This document shows, in pieces, positions 18,749-27,813 of a DNA stretch of 64,000 nt (its first letter is position 1; each line of letters opens with the position of its first letter). A program made the translations under genes and the position numbers. Origin of the DNA: G963677325 sp963810555 (GTDB lineage Bacteria; Bacteroidota; Bacteroidia; Bacteroidales; Prolixibacteraceae); assembly GCA_963810555.1 (NCBI GenBank), contig CAWENX010000005.1, positions 1 through 64,000 on the forward strand, written 5' to 3'. A model generated the notes under the pieces. It was given only the letters and a program-made list of their open reading frames with translations. It ran no database searches and was not told the DNA's origin.

Positions 18749-19294
18749 ATGGAAAGATTACCTGATCATAAATTTCCTGTGCCTGAGGAACGTATTGCAA
18801 GCAAGATATTGTTTTTGCGTGGTGAAAAAGTTATGTTAGATTTTCATTTAGCCGAACTGTATGGTATCGAAACAAGAGCGCTTAAACAGGCAGTGAAACG
18901 CAATATTGCAAGATTCCCCGTTGACTTTATGTTCGAACTGACTGAGGATGAAATAAATATCCTGGTATCACATTTTGTGATACCATCAAAAAGCTATTTA
19001 GGCGGCGCTGTTCCCTATGCATTTACCGAGACAGGTGTTGCAATGCTTTCAAGTGTATTGAAGAGCCAGCAGGCTATTGCCATCAATGTGGCTATTATGA
19101 GGACTTTTGTAACACTCCGTAAAATATTATATGATAATAAGGAATTAGTGCGTTGGAAATCAGAGATAGAAAGTAAACTCGTGGAGCATAATGATCAAAT
19201 ACTTTTGATTTTTGAGTATCTTAGAAATTTTGAAAAAGTAAAAGAGCAAGAACTCAAACAAAAGAACCGGCCCAAAATAGGATTTAAACCGTAA
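18749..19294 (+). CDS. ORF6N-domain DNA-binding protein
   Basis: A 181-residue protein with an ORF6N domain at about 15-110 (RIASKILFLRGEKVMLDFHLAELYGIETRALKQAVKRN; YAFTETGVAMLSSVLKS), a family common in phages and Bacteroidota genomic islands. The C-terminal 60 residues form a charged helix ending in a lysine-rich tail. It is flanked by an exact 25-bp direct repeat and sits next to an orphan HigA-like gene, in an AT-rich accessory patch. The function is unknown; regulation of mobile DNA is the usual guess. Confidence 0.85.
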   Translation: MERLPDHKFPVPEERIASKILFLRGEKVMLDFHLAELYGIETRALKQAVKRNIARFPVDFMFELTEDEINILVSHFVIPSKSYLGGAVPYAFTETGVAMLSSVLKSQQAIAINVAIMRTFVTLRKILYDNKELVRWKSEIESKLVEHNDQILLIFEYLRNFEKVKEQELKQKNRPKIGFKP

Positions 19295-19299
19295 CAGAA

Positions 19300-19324
19300 G
19301 AATCAATAATATTGCTTATATTTA
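19300..19324 (+). repeat. 25-bp direct repeat, copy 2
   Basis: Exact second copy of the 18688-18712 sequence, 612 bp further on. It sits just upstream of the decayed small lipoprotein gene, the same position that copy 1 has relative to ORF6N. Confidence 0.8.
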
Positions 19325-19360
19325 CCTTATAGTAAACAAACAACTAAATCGCGAAAAGCC

Positions 19361-19814
19361 ATGAAAATAAAAATATCGTTGATTGGCACAATTTTAGTGA
19401 TAATTTCTTTTTTTACTTGATCATTCGCAATCAAACAATATTAAGTTAGCAGATACAATTCATCTTACAATAAGGATGTTCTTGATTTAAGATTGCAAAT
19501 ATTAGCTGCACAAATAACAAGTGGATGTTATACAATTGAGGATATGGGAGGGATTGCTTTCCCAGTTTCAATTAGAATTAATAACAAGAATAAAATTGAA
19601 TTTAAAACCGAGGGGATTTTGAAAATAAAATAACAAAAGAGCAACAAAAAGAAATAATTCGAAGGATTTTTATTTGTTAGAGTGGGAATAACAGAATTAA
19701 TTGAACTTCATTTTCAAAAATAAATTTTAATAAAAATGATATAGTTGGATACTGGTATTTAAAAGGTGCTCATGATCCATGTGCAAAATGGGAACAGATA
19801 AATTTGAATGGTTA
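19361..19814 (+). pseudogene. Decayed small lipoprotein gene
   Basis: The ATG opens a signal-like stretch (MKIKISLIGTILVIISFFT) that hits a stop at once. A two-base restoration there would give a lipobox ending in Cys. The reading then continues in other frames: an open block DVLDLRLQILAAQITSGCYT to FKTEGILKIK, a block with KEQQKEIIRRIF and a block DIVGYWYLKGAHDPCAKWE. Several indels and stops prevent expression. No family is recognised. The following 19815-20017 is AT-rich without features. Confidence 0.6.
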
Positions 19815-20017
19815 AAGCTTTAAATATCAAAGATTAAAGTATATTTTCAAATTTCTCCATTCTACGATTATTAAATAAATGAATTTGTAATCTTTTTGAC
19901 TACTTCACAATTTTGTAATAGATTAGGGCATTGGCAAGCTCTGCCCCTACCAATCATCTTTGTGTCAATACCTATTACATATGGCTTAAACTCCACTGGT
20001 TTTTTCGTTGCATTTAT

Positions 20018-20144
20018 TACTAATTACTGATTACTGATCACTGATTACTTTTTTACAACTTCTTTATTTAACTATAAGTTGCCTCGTACCAGGCTGCTAT
20101 TTCCTTCGTATTGCCTCGCTTTTGGTTCGCTATTGGCTTATGCT
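20018..20144. repeat. Adjacent 7-bp and 11-bp arrays
   Basis: Four heptamers (tactaat, tactgat, tactgat, cactgat) occupy 20018-20045. After 33 bp come six 11-bp units at 20079-20144, including ttgcctcgtac, ttccttcgtat and tggttcgctat. Both array classes thus occur in one intergenic gap, upstream of the sugar locus. Confidence 0.65.
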
Positions 20145-20309
20145 TCCTGGAAAACATAATATAGAAAATTATTGGCTTGTTTTTCTCATCAAAAGAGGAT
20201 ACTTTCATCAGATTCAAAATTCTTATTGGTATCTTTGTTCTGATCAAGCTGTTTCTGTCTGAAATGCTTGTTTAATCGTTACAACTAAAACTTTAAAACC
20301 AGACAACAT

Positions 20310-21620
20310 ATGACTACAAGAAGAAGTTTCCTTAAAAATTCAGCTCTTACAGCTTCAGGATTGGGAATGGCCGGCGCAGTTCCGGGAACAGCATTCGGTT
20401 TTCCTGCAAATGAAAAGATCAATGTGGGGGTGATCGGCTGCAACGGTATGGGCTTCAGCGATCTGACTGCCTTTCTTAAGAATCCTGAGGTCGAATGCAT
20501 TGCCCTTGCCGATATCGATGAGAGGGTGCTTAACAGAAGGGCTGCCGATGTTGAGAAGATCAGGGGTAAAAAGCCTGCCAATTTATATAAAGACTGGCGC
20601 AAACTCATTGACAACAAGGATATTGATGTGGTTATTGTAGGAACACCTGATCATTGGCACTGTCTGACAATGATTTCAGCCTGTGAGGCCGGAAAAGATG
20701 TTTATTGCGAAAAACCGCTGGGAAGAACCATCGAAGAGTGCAACCTGATGGTAAAAGCGGCAGAGAAATACAAGAGGGTTGTGCAGGTTGGTCAGTGGCA
20801 GAGGAGCGATCCCCACTGGCTCAAAGCGGTTGATTTTATCCGTTCGGGAAAGCTTGGCAAAATAAGACTGGTGCGTGTTTTCTCTTACCAGGGCTGGTGC
20901 CCTTCAATTCCTGTTCTTCCTGACGAGCCTGTTCCACAGGGAGTTGATTACGATATGTGGCTTGGCCCTTCGCCAAACCGTCCCTTCAACCGGAACCGCT
21001 TCCATTTCACCTTTCGCTGGTTCTGGGATTATGCAGGCGGCCTGATGACTGACTGGGGCGTGCATCTCCTCGACTTTGCCCTTTTCGGAATGGATGTGAC
21101 CACTCCAAAATCGGTAATGGCGATGGGCGGCAAGTACGGCTATCCCCATGATGCCTGTGAAACGCCTGATTCTCTTCAGACTTTGTATGAATTTGACGGA
21201 TTCAACGTGATGTGGGATCATGCCATCGGCATCAATGACGGCGGTTACGGACGTGAGCACGGATTGGGTTTTGTAGGAGAGAACGGAACACTTGTTGTAG
21301 ACCGAGGCGGCTGGGAAGTGATCCCTGAAATTGTTACGAAAAAGGTAAGAATGGAAGCTGTTCCCTTACAGAAAGGTACAGGCGAGGGATTAAATAACCA
21401 TGTAAGGAACTTCCTTGATTGTATAAAAAGTCGCAATCCCAATACAAATGCCAGTGTTCAGATCGGTGCGCATATTGCCAAATTTTCTTCTCTGGGAAAT
21501 ATTGCTTACAGAACTGGTAAAAAGCTTGTCTGGGACGGCACACGCTTTACCAATGATCAGGATGCCAATAATTATCTGATGCCTGATTATCGCGGGCCCT
21601 GGAAGTTGCCTAAAGTGTAG
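20310..21620 (+). CDS. Tat-exported Gfo/Idh/MocA-family oxidoreductase
   Basis: A 436-residue NAD(P)-dependent sugar or glycoside oxidoreductase. A twin-arginine signal (TTRRSFLKNSALTASG) predicts folded export to the periplasm. The Rossmann fold starts near residue 35 (KINVGVIGCNGMGFSDLTAFL). The family's cofactor/substrate motifs follow: VGTPDHWHCLTMISACEAGKDVYCEKPLG (Lys in EKP) and the catalytic segment GLMTDWGVHLLDF. It is the first gene of the 20.3-30.1 kb locus. Related exported enzymes in Bacteroidota act on glycans or oxidised sugars; the substrate here is unknown. Confidence 0.9.
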   Translation: MTTRRSFLKNSALTASGLGMAGAVPGTAFGFPANEKINVGVIGCNGMGFSDLTAFLKNPEVECIALADIDERVLNRRAADVEKIRGKKPANLYKDWRKLIDNKDIDVVIVGTPDHWHCLTMISACEAGKDVYCEKPLGRTIEECNLMVKAAEKYKRVVQVGQWQRSDPHWLKAVDFIRSGKLGKIRLVRVFSYQGWCPSIPVLPDEPVPQGVDYDMWLGPSPNRPFNRNRFHFTFRWFWDYAGGLMTDWGVHLLDFALFGMDVTTPKSVMAMGGKYGYPHDACETPDSLQTLYEFDGFNVMWDHAIGINDGGYGREHGLGFVGENGTLVVDRGGWEVIPEIVTKKVRMEAVPLQKGTGEGLNNHVRNFLDCIKSRNPNTNASVQIGAHIAKFSSLGNIAYRTGKKLVWDGTRFTNDQDANNYLMPDYRGPWKLPKV

Positions 21621-21625
21621 AATTT

Positions 21626-21727
21626 TGGAAAGGTTACACTGAGTTGCACAGAGATAAAAAGGAGTTACACAGAGAATCTTAACTCTGTGTTCCTCTGTGC
21701 CTTCTCTGTGTAACTCTGTGTAACAGA
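21626..21727. repeat. Roughly 10-bp ctctgtgtaa-type repeats with an inverted arm
   Basis: Units such as ctctgtgttc, ctctgtgcctt, ctctgtgtaa and ctctgtgtaa are preceded by their reverse-complement counterpart (gttacacagag). A similar pair of arms lies at 27661-27757 in the same locus. Confidence 0.6.
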
Positions 21728-21754
21728 AATTTAAGTACTCTTAAATAAGATATT

Positions 21755-22756
21755 ATGAAGAAATTGATCTATCTGATCATTATCGCATTCAGTGCAGCAT
21801 CCTACAATACCGATGCCCAAATGCGTGAGTCCGGAAATAATTATCTGCCCTATCAAAGCATCATTCATTTCACGGTTGAGGTAAACACAGTATTCCCAAA
21901 AACGGTAATGTCTTTTAATGTCGAAGATTCAGTTAAAATGTCTAAGGATCAGGGTGTTTTGATGCTCCCTGAAACTTACGCTCCCGATAAAAAACCTGTG
22001 CGGCTGATCATAGCCTGTCATGGCGCAGGAGGCGGGGTAACAACAACCGGGAGCCAGCTTGAGAGTGGGACAACATCCAAATACCTTGTAAGCCTTGGTT
22101 ATGCTGTGATGGATATGAACGGACTGGCGATTGAAAATATCGGCGGGCCTGTTGCCATGCAATGCTATCTGAAAGGATATCATTGGGTCATTGAGCATTA
22201 CAATATCAAGAAAGACGGCGTCTTTATCACAGGCGGCTCGATGGGCGGTGTAACTTCCAATAATCTGGTATACTTTGGAAGTCTGCCAATCCTTGCCCAG
22301 GCAGCGTTTTGTCCCCTTTTGGATATTTATTCAGGCGGATGGATGCATCCATGGTATCCAACCACAAGAACTGAAATCGCTCATTGGTATAACTTTGACG
22401 GTTATGTTGAAGGACAGCCATATAAAGGAGAATACCAGCCTGATAAGGTTAAGGGCTTCAATCCCATTCTTAACAGGACATTTGAAATTTCAGGCATTAA
22501 ATACAAAATACATCCCGTTCCTTATAAAGTCTGGCAAGCTTACGGCGACCCGATGGTCTCGTACCAGACAACAAAGGATTTTATTAACTGGATAAAAAAT
22601 GCAGGGGGATATGCTGAATTGAGGACTTTTGATGCGGTAAGCCATGAGCCGCAGGATCTTGGGCCTGATGTTGGAACATTCATATATCTGGGAAAAGAGT
22701 ACAAGCTGAAACCGGCTGTGAAGGAATTAGCTTTGTGGTTTGACAGGTTCAATTAA
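21755..22756 (+). CDS. Secreted alpha/beta-hydrolase (esterase-like)
   Basis: A 333-residue exported hydrolase. The signal peptide (LIYLIIIAFSAASYNTDAQ) is cleaved near residue 22. The alpha/beta fold carries an oxyanion-type CHGAGGG loop near 90, nucleophile Ser162 in GGSMGG, Asp265 in YGDPMV and His297 in VSHEPQ. The size and the CHGAGG motif suggest an ester- or acyl-sugar deacylase, but the substrate is not evident. It follows the Tat oxidoreductase by 134 bp and precedes a sugar-phosphate isomerase, so a role in trimming an esterified sugar before uptake is inferred. Confidence 0.8.
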   Translation: MKKLIYLIIIAFSAASYNTDAQMRESGNNYLPYQSIIHFTVEVNTVFPKTVMSFNVEDSVKMSKDQGVLMLPETYAPDKKPVRLIIACHGAGGGVTTTGSQLESGTTSKYLVSLGYAVMDMNGLAIENIGGPVAMQCYLKGYHWVIEHYNIKKDGVFITGGSMGGVTSNNLVYFGSLPILAQAAFCPLLDIYSGGWMHPWYPTTRTEIAHWYNFDGYVEGQPYKGEYQPDKVKGFNPILNRTFEISGIKYKIHPVPYKVWQAYGDPMVSYQTTKDFINWIKNAGGYAELRTFDAVSHEPQDLGPDVGTFIYLGKEYKLKPAVKELALWFDRFN

Positions 22757-22901
22757 TCGACAGATGTGGGTGAGAGGGTAATGCCAATGAGATTATTTAA
22801 CAGATTGATTTAAAAACAGCTCCCCCCAATTCTAAATAATATATTTTTGTCAGTCATTAATAACAATGACCATTATATGATTTTGTGAAATTCGTTACTT
22901 A

Positions 22902-23478
22902 ATGAAACATTTATCAATAAGCAAAAGAACACCTGTAGAGATCAATCTCGCTGATTATGAGCTTTCAGGAGAACCTGTCATCAACCAGGTGCGTAAATTA
23001 AAGGATATATGCACCGATCTTTAAAGATCAGGAAGCTTTAAAATCAATGCCGCCTGACATGCTTGCCTATACAGTTCAGCTTTATTTCCCTGTTCCCGAA
23101 GGAACAGTTGGCGCATTGGGTTTTGGAAATACTTTTATCTATCCCGGCAAGGTGGGCAATGAATATATCATGACCAAGGGCCATTTTCATGCAAAGGGAG
23201 AAAGTTCTGAGTTTTACTGGGGAGTCCAGGGAAAAGGGATGCTGATCATGATGGACCGCGACCGTAACACCTGGGCCGAAGAGATGTATCCCGGAAGCCT
23301 GCATTACATTGGAGAAAACATTGCCCATCGTGTTGCCAACACAAGCGATACAATCCTTATATTCGGAGCAAGCTGGACATCTGATGCGGGGCATGATTAT
23401 GAAACAATTGCAAGGGACGGATTCTCCGCGCGCTTACTTGAAATTGATGCTAAACCGGTTCTGGTTTCTCAGGAATAA
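22902..23478 (+). CDS. Cupin-type glucose-6-phosphate isomerase (frameshifted near 23015)
   Basis: Interconverts glucose 6-phosphate and fructose 6-phosphate; archaeal-type metal-dependent cupin. The core motif TKGHFHAKGESSEFYWGVQGKG gives the metal-binding His-His-Glu set, and a second His occurs in ENIAHRVANT. An ATG at 22902 opens KHLSISKRTPVEINLADYEL, but that frame stops at 23022; another frame reads YAPIFKDQEALKSMPPDM into the cupin core. The full-length product would be about 190 residues, as in the family. The indel is probably an error. A shorter ORF starting at 23047 holds the whole cupin barrel. Confidence 0.82.
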
Positions 23479-23502
23479 AATAAACAGACTAAACTATAAA
23501 CA

Positions 23503-24828
23503 ATGAAGGGTTACGTAGTACTTATTTCGGTTGTAGCGGCATTTGGAGGACTGCTTTTTGGTTTTGATACAGCAGTGATTTCGGGAACGATCAATTTTAT
23601 CCAGCCCTATTTCGGATTGTCTGAAGTCGGCTTAGGCTGGACGGTCAGCAGTTTACTGTTTGGCTGTATCATAGGGGTTTCGATTGCAGGAAAAGCAGGA
23701 GATCATTACGGACGTAAAAAAGTCTTAATGCTGGCGGCTTTGCTGTTTTTTATTTCTGCTATGGGAAGCGCTTTATCTCATGAGCTTTTCTATTTTGTCT
23801 CATCAAGAGTTATTGGGGGAATTGGCGTCGGTGTGGCTTCCATACTCTCACCGATGTATATTGCTGAAATTTCACCTGCGAAATACCGCGGAACCCTGAT
23901 TTCACTCAACCAACTGGCCATCGTTTCAGGAATACTCATTGCCTTTTTCAGCAACTATCTCCTTGTCGGAACCGGCGAGAATAACTGGCGATGGATGCTT
24001 CTGGTTATGGCAGCGCCCGCGCTTTTATTGTTTGTCAGCCTATTTTTTGTTCCTGAAAGCCCGCGATGGCTGGTTGGAAGAAAGCAAGACGATCTGGCGC
24101 TCAGCATTCTGATAAAAACAACAGGAAGAAAGGTTGCACACTCTGAACTGGCAGAAATTCAGGAAACCTTACGAACTACGGAAGAAGCAAGTTACAGCGA
24201 TCTTCTTGTTCCCAAATTGAGACCCATTCTCTTGCTTGGGATTGCTTTGGCAATATTCCAGCAAATCACGGGAATCAACACCATCATGTATTATGCCCCA
24301 AAAATCTTTGCGCAGGTAGGCCAATCAAATGATTCAGCCTTATTGCAAACAATCGCAATCGGAGGCACCAATTTTATTTTCACCATTGTAGCCATGCTTT
24401 TCATCGACAGGTTTGGGCGTAAATTTCTCATCTTTATCGGCTCTCTGGGTATGACACTGATGCTTGCCGGATTATCGTTACTGTACTTTTTCCATCAGAC
24501 TTCAGGAATTCTTGTGCTGGTATTTATTCTTGGGTATATTGCCTTCTTTGCCGCTTCACTTGGACCTGCGGTATGGGTTGTAATTTCGGAAATATTTCCT
24601 AACCGGTTAAGAAGTAAAGGAATGTCGGTTGCCGTTGTGATTCTCTGGATCGCATGCACCATTGTAACAATTGTTTTTCCCGTTATGCTCCAGGTCCTCA
24701 ACGGTGGAACAACTTTTCTGATATTTGCCATGATCTGTCTGATAAATCTTCTTTATGTCTGGCGATATGTTCCCGAGACAAAAGGCAAATCTCTCGAAGA
24801 GCTGGAAAAGGTTTTGATTAAAGAATAA
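23503..24828 (+). CDS. Sugar porter, MFS family
   Basis: Proton-coupled monosaccharide transporter of 441 residues with 12 predicted helices. Sugar-porter signatures are complete: GRKKVLMLAALLFF loop 2-3, PESPRWLVGR after helix 6, FQQITGINTIMYYAPKIF in helix 7, DRFGRKFL in loop 8-9 and PETKGKSLEELE at the C terminus. The last resembles XylE/GalP-type symporters. It lies 25 bp after the cupin isomerase and 6 bp before the ROK kinase, so uptake and phosphorylation are coupled genetically. The sugar specificity is not deducible. Confidence 0.93.
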   Translation: MKGYVVLISVVAAFGGLLFGFDTAVISGTINFIQPYFGLSEVGLGWTVSSLLFGCIIGVSIAGKAGDHYGRKKVLMLAALLFFISAMGSALSHELFYFVSSRVIGGIGVGVASILSPMYIAEISPAKYRGTLISLNQLAIVSGILIAFFSNYLLVGTGENNWRWMLLVMAAPALLLFVSLFFVPESPRWLVGRKQDDLALSILIKTTGRKVAHSELAEIQETLRTTEEASYSDLLVPKLRPILLLGIALAIFQQITGINTIMYYAPKIFAQVGQSNDSALLQTIAIGGTNFIFTIVAMLFIDRFGRKFLIFIGSLGMTLMLAGLSLLYFFHQTSGILVLVFILGYIAFFAASLGPAVWVVISEIFPNRLRSKGMSVAVVILWIACTIVTIVFPVMLQVLNGGTTFLIFAMICLINLLYVWRYVPETKGKSLEELEKVLIKE

Positions 24829-24833
24829 AATAA

Positions 24834-25778
24834 ATGAAATATACCATTGGCATTGACCTTGGAGGTACAAACGTTAAAATAGGATTGCTTCAAAGCGGAA
24901 ATCTGATCAGGAATATTTCTCTTAGATCGCTTTCTGCAGTAGGTCTAAGAGCACAACTCCCTGAAATTGAGCATGCCATTGATCAAATGATTCAGAAGAA
25001 TGGCATTTCTGTCAATAGTGTATTAGGTATAGGATTATCTTTTGCCGGTCTGGTTGATTCTTCCAGGAGCGTTATATTATCTACTAACAAGAAATATGAA
25101 GATGCCATTGATATTGATCTGACCGCCTGGGCCAGAGAGAAATGGGGAATCGGCTTTTGTATGGAAAATGACGCCCGGATGGCCCTTCTCGGAGAATGGC
25201 AATACGGCAGCGGCAAAGGTTATAACGATTTTGTTATGATTACCTATGGAACAGGGATTGGTTCTGCAGTTCTTATGGAAGGTAAATTATTGCACGGCAG
25301 ACATTTTCAGGCCGGTAATCTCGGAGGGCATTTTACAATCGACTATAAGGGAAGGCCATGTTCCTGCGGTAGTTTTGGATGTGTGGAAGCTGAAGCTGCG
25401 TCCTGGCGTTTGCCTCTGGTTATCAGGGAGTATCCTGGTTTTGAAAAAAGTACTTTGAAGAATGAAAAAGTCCTCGATTATAAAACGCTTATTTCACACG
25501 CTCGAAATAATGATCAGGTGGCAGAAGAAGTACTTGAACAATGTTTAACCATTTATGCAGCCGGAATAATCAATATGATCCATGCCTTTGATCCTGAAAT
25601 TATTATTATAGGAGGGGGTATCATGAAAAGTAGCGATATCATCCTGCCTGCACTCCAGGAAAAAGTTGACCGGCATGCTTGGACACCGTGGGGAAAAGTT
25701 AAATTAGTAAAGGCAAAGTATCTGGATACTGCAGCACTTTACGGGGCGGACTATTTGGTAAGATCAAAAATGAATTAA
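24834..25778 (+). CDS. ROK-family sugar kinase (glucokinase-like)
   Basis: ATP-dependent hexose kinase of 314 residues. The phosphate-1 loop IGIDLGGTNVKIGL is at the N terminus. ATP/sugar motifs include MENDARMALLGEW and YGTGIGSAVL, and Zn-binding CSCGSFGCVE follows, with the conserved ROK E-x-G-H variant GNLGGHFTI. No N-terminal HTH is present, so it is an enzyme rather than a ROK repressor. It follows the transporter by 6 bp, implying it phosphorylates the imported sugar to a 6-phosphate for the neighbouring isomerases. Confidence 0.92.
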   Translation: MKYTIGIDLGGTNVKIGLLQSGNLIRNISLRSLSAVGLRAQLPEIEHAIDQMIQKNGISVNSVLGIGLSFAGLVDSSRSVILSTNKKYEDAIDIDLTAWAREKWGIGFCMENDARMALLGEWQYGSGKGYNDFVMITYGTGIGSAVLMEGKLLHGRHFQAGNLGGHFTIDYKGRPCSCGSFGCVEAEAASWRLPLVIREYPGFEKSTLKNEKVLDYKTLISHARNNDQVAEEVLEQCLTIYAAGIINMIHAFDPEIIIIGGGIMKSSDIILPALQEKVDRHAWTPWGKVKLVKAKYLDTAALYGADYLVRSKMN

Positions 25779-25850
25779 GGAATGAAGAATCAGGCTATAG
25801 GCTGTAAGCTATAGGAATTAAAAATTAAAGAATTGAAGAACAAATAATTA

Positions 25851-27629
25851 ATGACAAGAAAATATTTAAATAAACCTTCAAAATATAACAACCTTCCTTG
25901 TATAGAAGTGAAGGGAGATGATTTTAAAGTCATTAAGGGATGGGAATCTGTCTGCAAAAGGCTGAATGACGAAATTTCAAGGATCAGTAAGTCAAAGAAA
26001 ATCATTGTCATCGAAACCTATCAGGGAGTGATCCATGAAGAAATAATCCGCGGCATAAAAAGGGGACTTAAATGCGACCGTATTTTCATGGCGGAAGATT
26101 TCATGTGGCCTGAGGAGAAAATAAAAGAAATCACTTATCCTGATGTAACAAACGACCGGATCTTTGGATACCTGACGCGGCTTACAATTGAAGCTTATTT
26201 TGATCCTGATAAAGTTTCGTTTATCAGGGGGAAACTGGACAAAATCGATGAGGGGACGATCATACTTTACGGCAGCGGAGCATCTTATATCTATCCTGAT
26301 TCTGATCTTTTGATTTATGCTGATATGGCCCGCTGGGAAATCCAGCTTCGGATGCGCCAACACCTTGTGGATAACCTTGGAGTGAAAAACCGCAATACTC
26401 CTGACTGGATGTTGCTTTATAAGCAGGGTTTCTTTGTTGACTGGAGGGTTTGCGACCGTCTGAAAAAGAAATTGTTCGATAAATGGGATTTCCTGCTCGA
26501 CACCAACAAAATCAATGAGCCTAAACTTATTGAAGCAAGTGCTGTAATGAAGGGACTGGAAACAGCAATTAGACGTCCTTTCAGTGTCGTGCCTTTCTTT
26601 GATCCCGGGCCCTGGGGAGGGCAGTGGATGAAGGAAGTCTGTAATCTTGATCCCTCTGAAAAGAATTATGCCTGGTGTTTTAACTGTGTTCCCGAAGAAA
26701 ACAGCTTGCTTTTGAAATTCGGAGAGGACATCATTGAAATCCCTTCTATCAACCTCGTGTTTCGTTATCCAGAAGCCTTGCTGGGAAATCCGGTACACGG
26801 AAGATTTGGTGACGAGTTTCCCATCCGTTTTGACTTTCTCGATACGATGGGCGGCGGTAACCTGAGCCTGCAGGTGCATCCCCTTACAGAATATATACAG
26901 GAAAAATTTGGAATGCATTACACCCAGGATGAGAGTTATTATATGATGGACACTGAAGAGGATGCCATCGTTTATCTTGGACTGAAGGAAGGTGTTAAAC
27001 CAGAAGTCATGTTGTCTGAACTTGAAGAGGCACAAAAAGGCGGTGCTGAATTTGAGGCTGTAAAACATGTTCAGACCTGGCCTGTTAAGAAGCATGATCA
27101 TGTGCTGATACCCGCGGGGACAGTCCATTGTTCGGGGAAAAACAGCATGGTACTTGAAATCAGCGCCACTCCTTATATTTTTACCTTTAAATTATGGGAT
27201 TGGGGCCGCCTGGGACTTGACGGAAAACCAAGACCGATCAATATTGAACATGGCAGGAATGTGATTCAGTGGAATCGAACAACGGAATGGACTCGTAAGC
27301 ACCTTGTAAACCAGGTCAGGGTGGTTGCCGAAGGCGACGGATGGGTGGAAGAAAGCACCGGCCTCCATGAACGGGAGTTTATCGAAACAAGGAGGCACTG
27401 GTTCACTAAAAAAACAGACCATCATACTGGTGGAGGCGTAAATGTGGTCTGTCTTGTCGAAGGTGATGAAGTCATTGTTGAAAGCCCTTCCGGTGCTTTT
27501 GAGCCTTTCATTGTTCATTATGCCGAGGTGTTTATCGTTCCGGCAGTGGTTGGAGCTTATACTATTCGTCCTTACGGTGAATCGGAAGGGAAGAAATGTG
27601 GAACGGTTAAAGCATTTGTACGATGTTAA
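25851..27629 (+). CDS. Kinase-like domain fused to class I mannose-6-phosphate isomerase
   Basis: A 592-residue two-domain protein. The C-terminal part (about 235-592) is a type I phosphomannose isomerase cupin. Its zinc site is visible as Gln341 and His343 (SLQVHP), Glu361 (DESYYM) and His426 (PAGTVHCSG). The N-terminal 230 residues resemble the uridine kinase/phosphoribulokinase fold around KKIIVIETYQGV, but the P-loop glycine/lysine pattern is absent, so it is probably not an active kinase. The length is almost twice that of stand-alone ManA. Fructose-6-phosphate is the likely product, but the natural substrate of this fusion could be another ketose or aldose phosphate. Confidence 0.85.
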   Translation: MTRKYLNKPSKYNNLPCIEVKGDDFKVIKGWESVCKRLNDEISRISKSKKIIVIETYQGVIHEEIIRGIKRGLKCDRIFMAEDFMWPEEKIKEITYPDVTNDRIFGYLTRLTIEAYFDPDKVSFIRGKLDKIDEGTIILYGSGASYIYPDSDLLIYADMARWEIQLRMRQHLVDNLGVKNRNTPDWMLLYKQGFFVDWRVCDRLKKKLFDKWDFLLDTNKINEPKLIEASAVMKGLETAIRRPFSVVPFFDPGPWGGQWMKEVCNLDPSEKNYAWCFNCVPEENSLLLKFGEDIIEIPSINLVFRYPEALLGNPVHGRFGDEFPIRFDFLDTMGGGNLSLQVHPLTEYIQEKFGMHYTQDESYYMMDTEEDAIVYLGLKEGVKPEVMLSELEEAQKGGAEFEAVKHVQTWPVKKHDHVLIPAGTVHCSGKNSMVLEISATPYIFTFKLWDWGRLGLDGKPRPINIEHGRNVIQWNRTTEWTRKHLVNQVRVVAEGDGWVEESTGLHEREFIETRRHWFTKKTDHHTGGGVNVVCLVEGDEVIVESPSGAFEPFIVHYAEVFIVPAVVGAYTIRPYGESEGKKCGTVKAFVRC

Positions 27630-27660
27630 ATTATGGCTGAAGGCTGTTGACTTTTTATTA

Positions 27661-27757
27661 AGTCACTCTGTGTTGCTCTGTATTTACTCTGTGTAACTCG
27701 GTGTAACTCGGTGTAACTAATTAAAAATAAAAACAATTACACGGAGAACACCGAGAG
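27661..27757. repeat. Roughly 10-bp repeats with an inverted arm
   Basis: Units ctctgtgttg, ctctgtattta, ctctgtgtaa, ctcggtgtaa and ctcggtgtaa are followed by an inverted counterpart (acacggagaacaccgag). This is the same family as the 21626-21727 block and separates the fusion isomerase from the next cupin. Confidence 0.6.
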
Positions 27758-27813
27758 AAGAACTGATTTGCCCAGAGACCGAAACATTGAAATTTGAACA
27801 TTTAAAACTTATT

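Noticed and set aside
18355..19294. HigA-like and ORF6N genes as a complete toxin-antitoxin module
   Set aside because: No toxin frame exists next to the HigA-like gene, and ORF6N proteins are not known toxins.
25992..27128. A 378-codon minus-strand open frame opposite the fusion isomerase
   Set aside because: It is antisense to a well-supported gene with an intact zinc site, has no recognisable motif and uses codons forced by the opposite strand.
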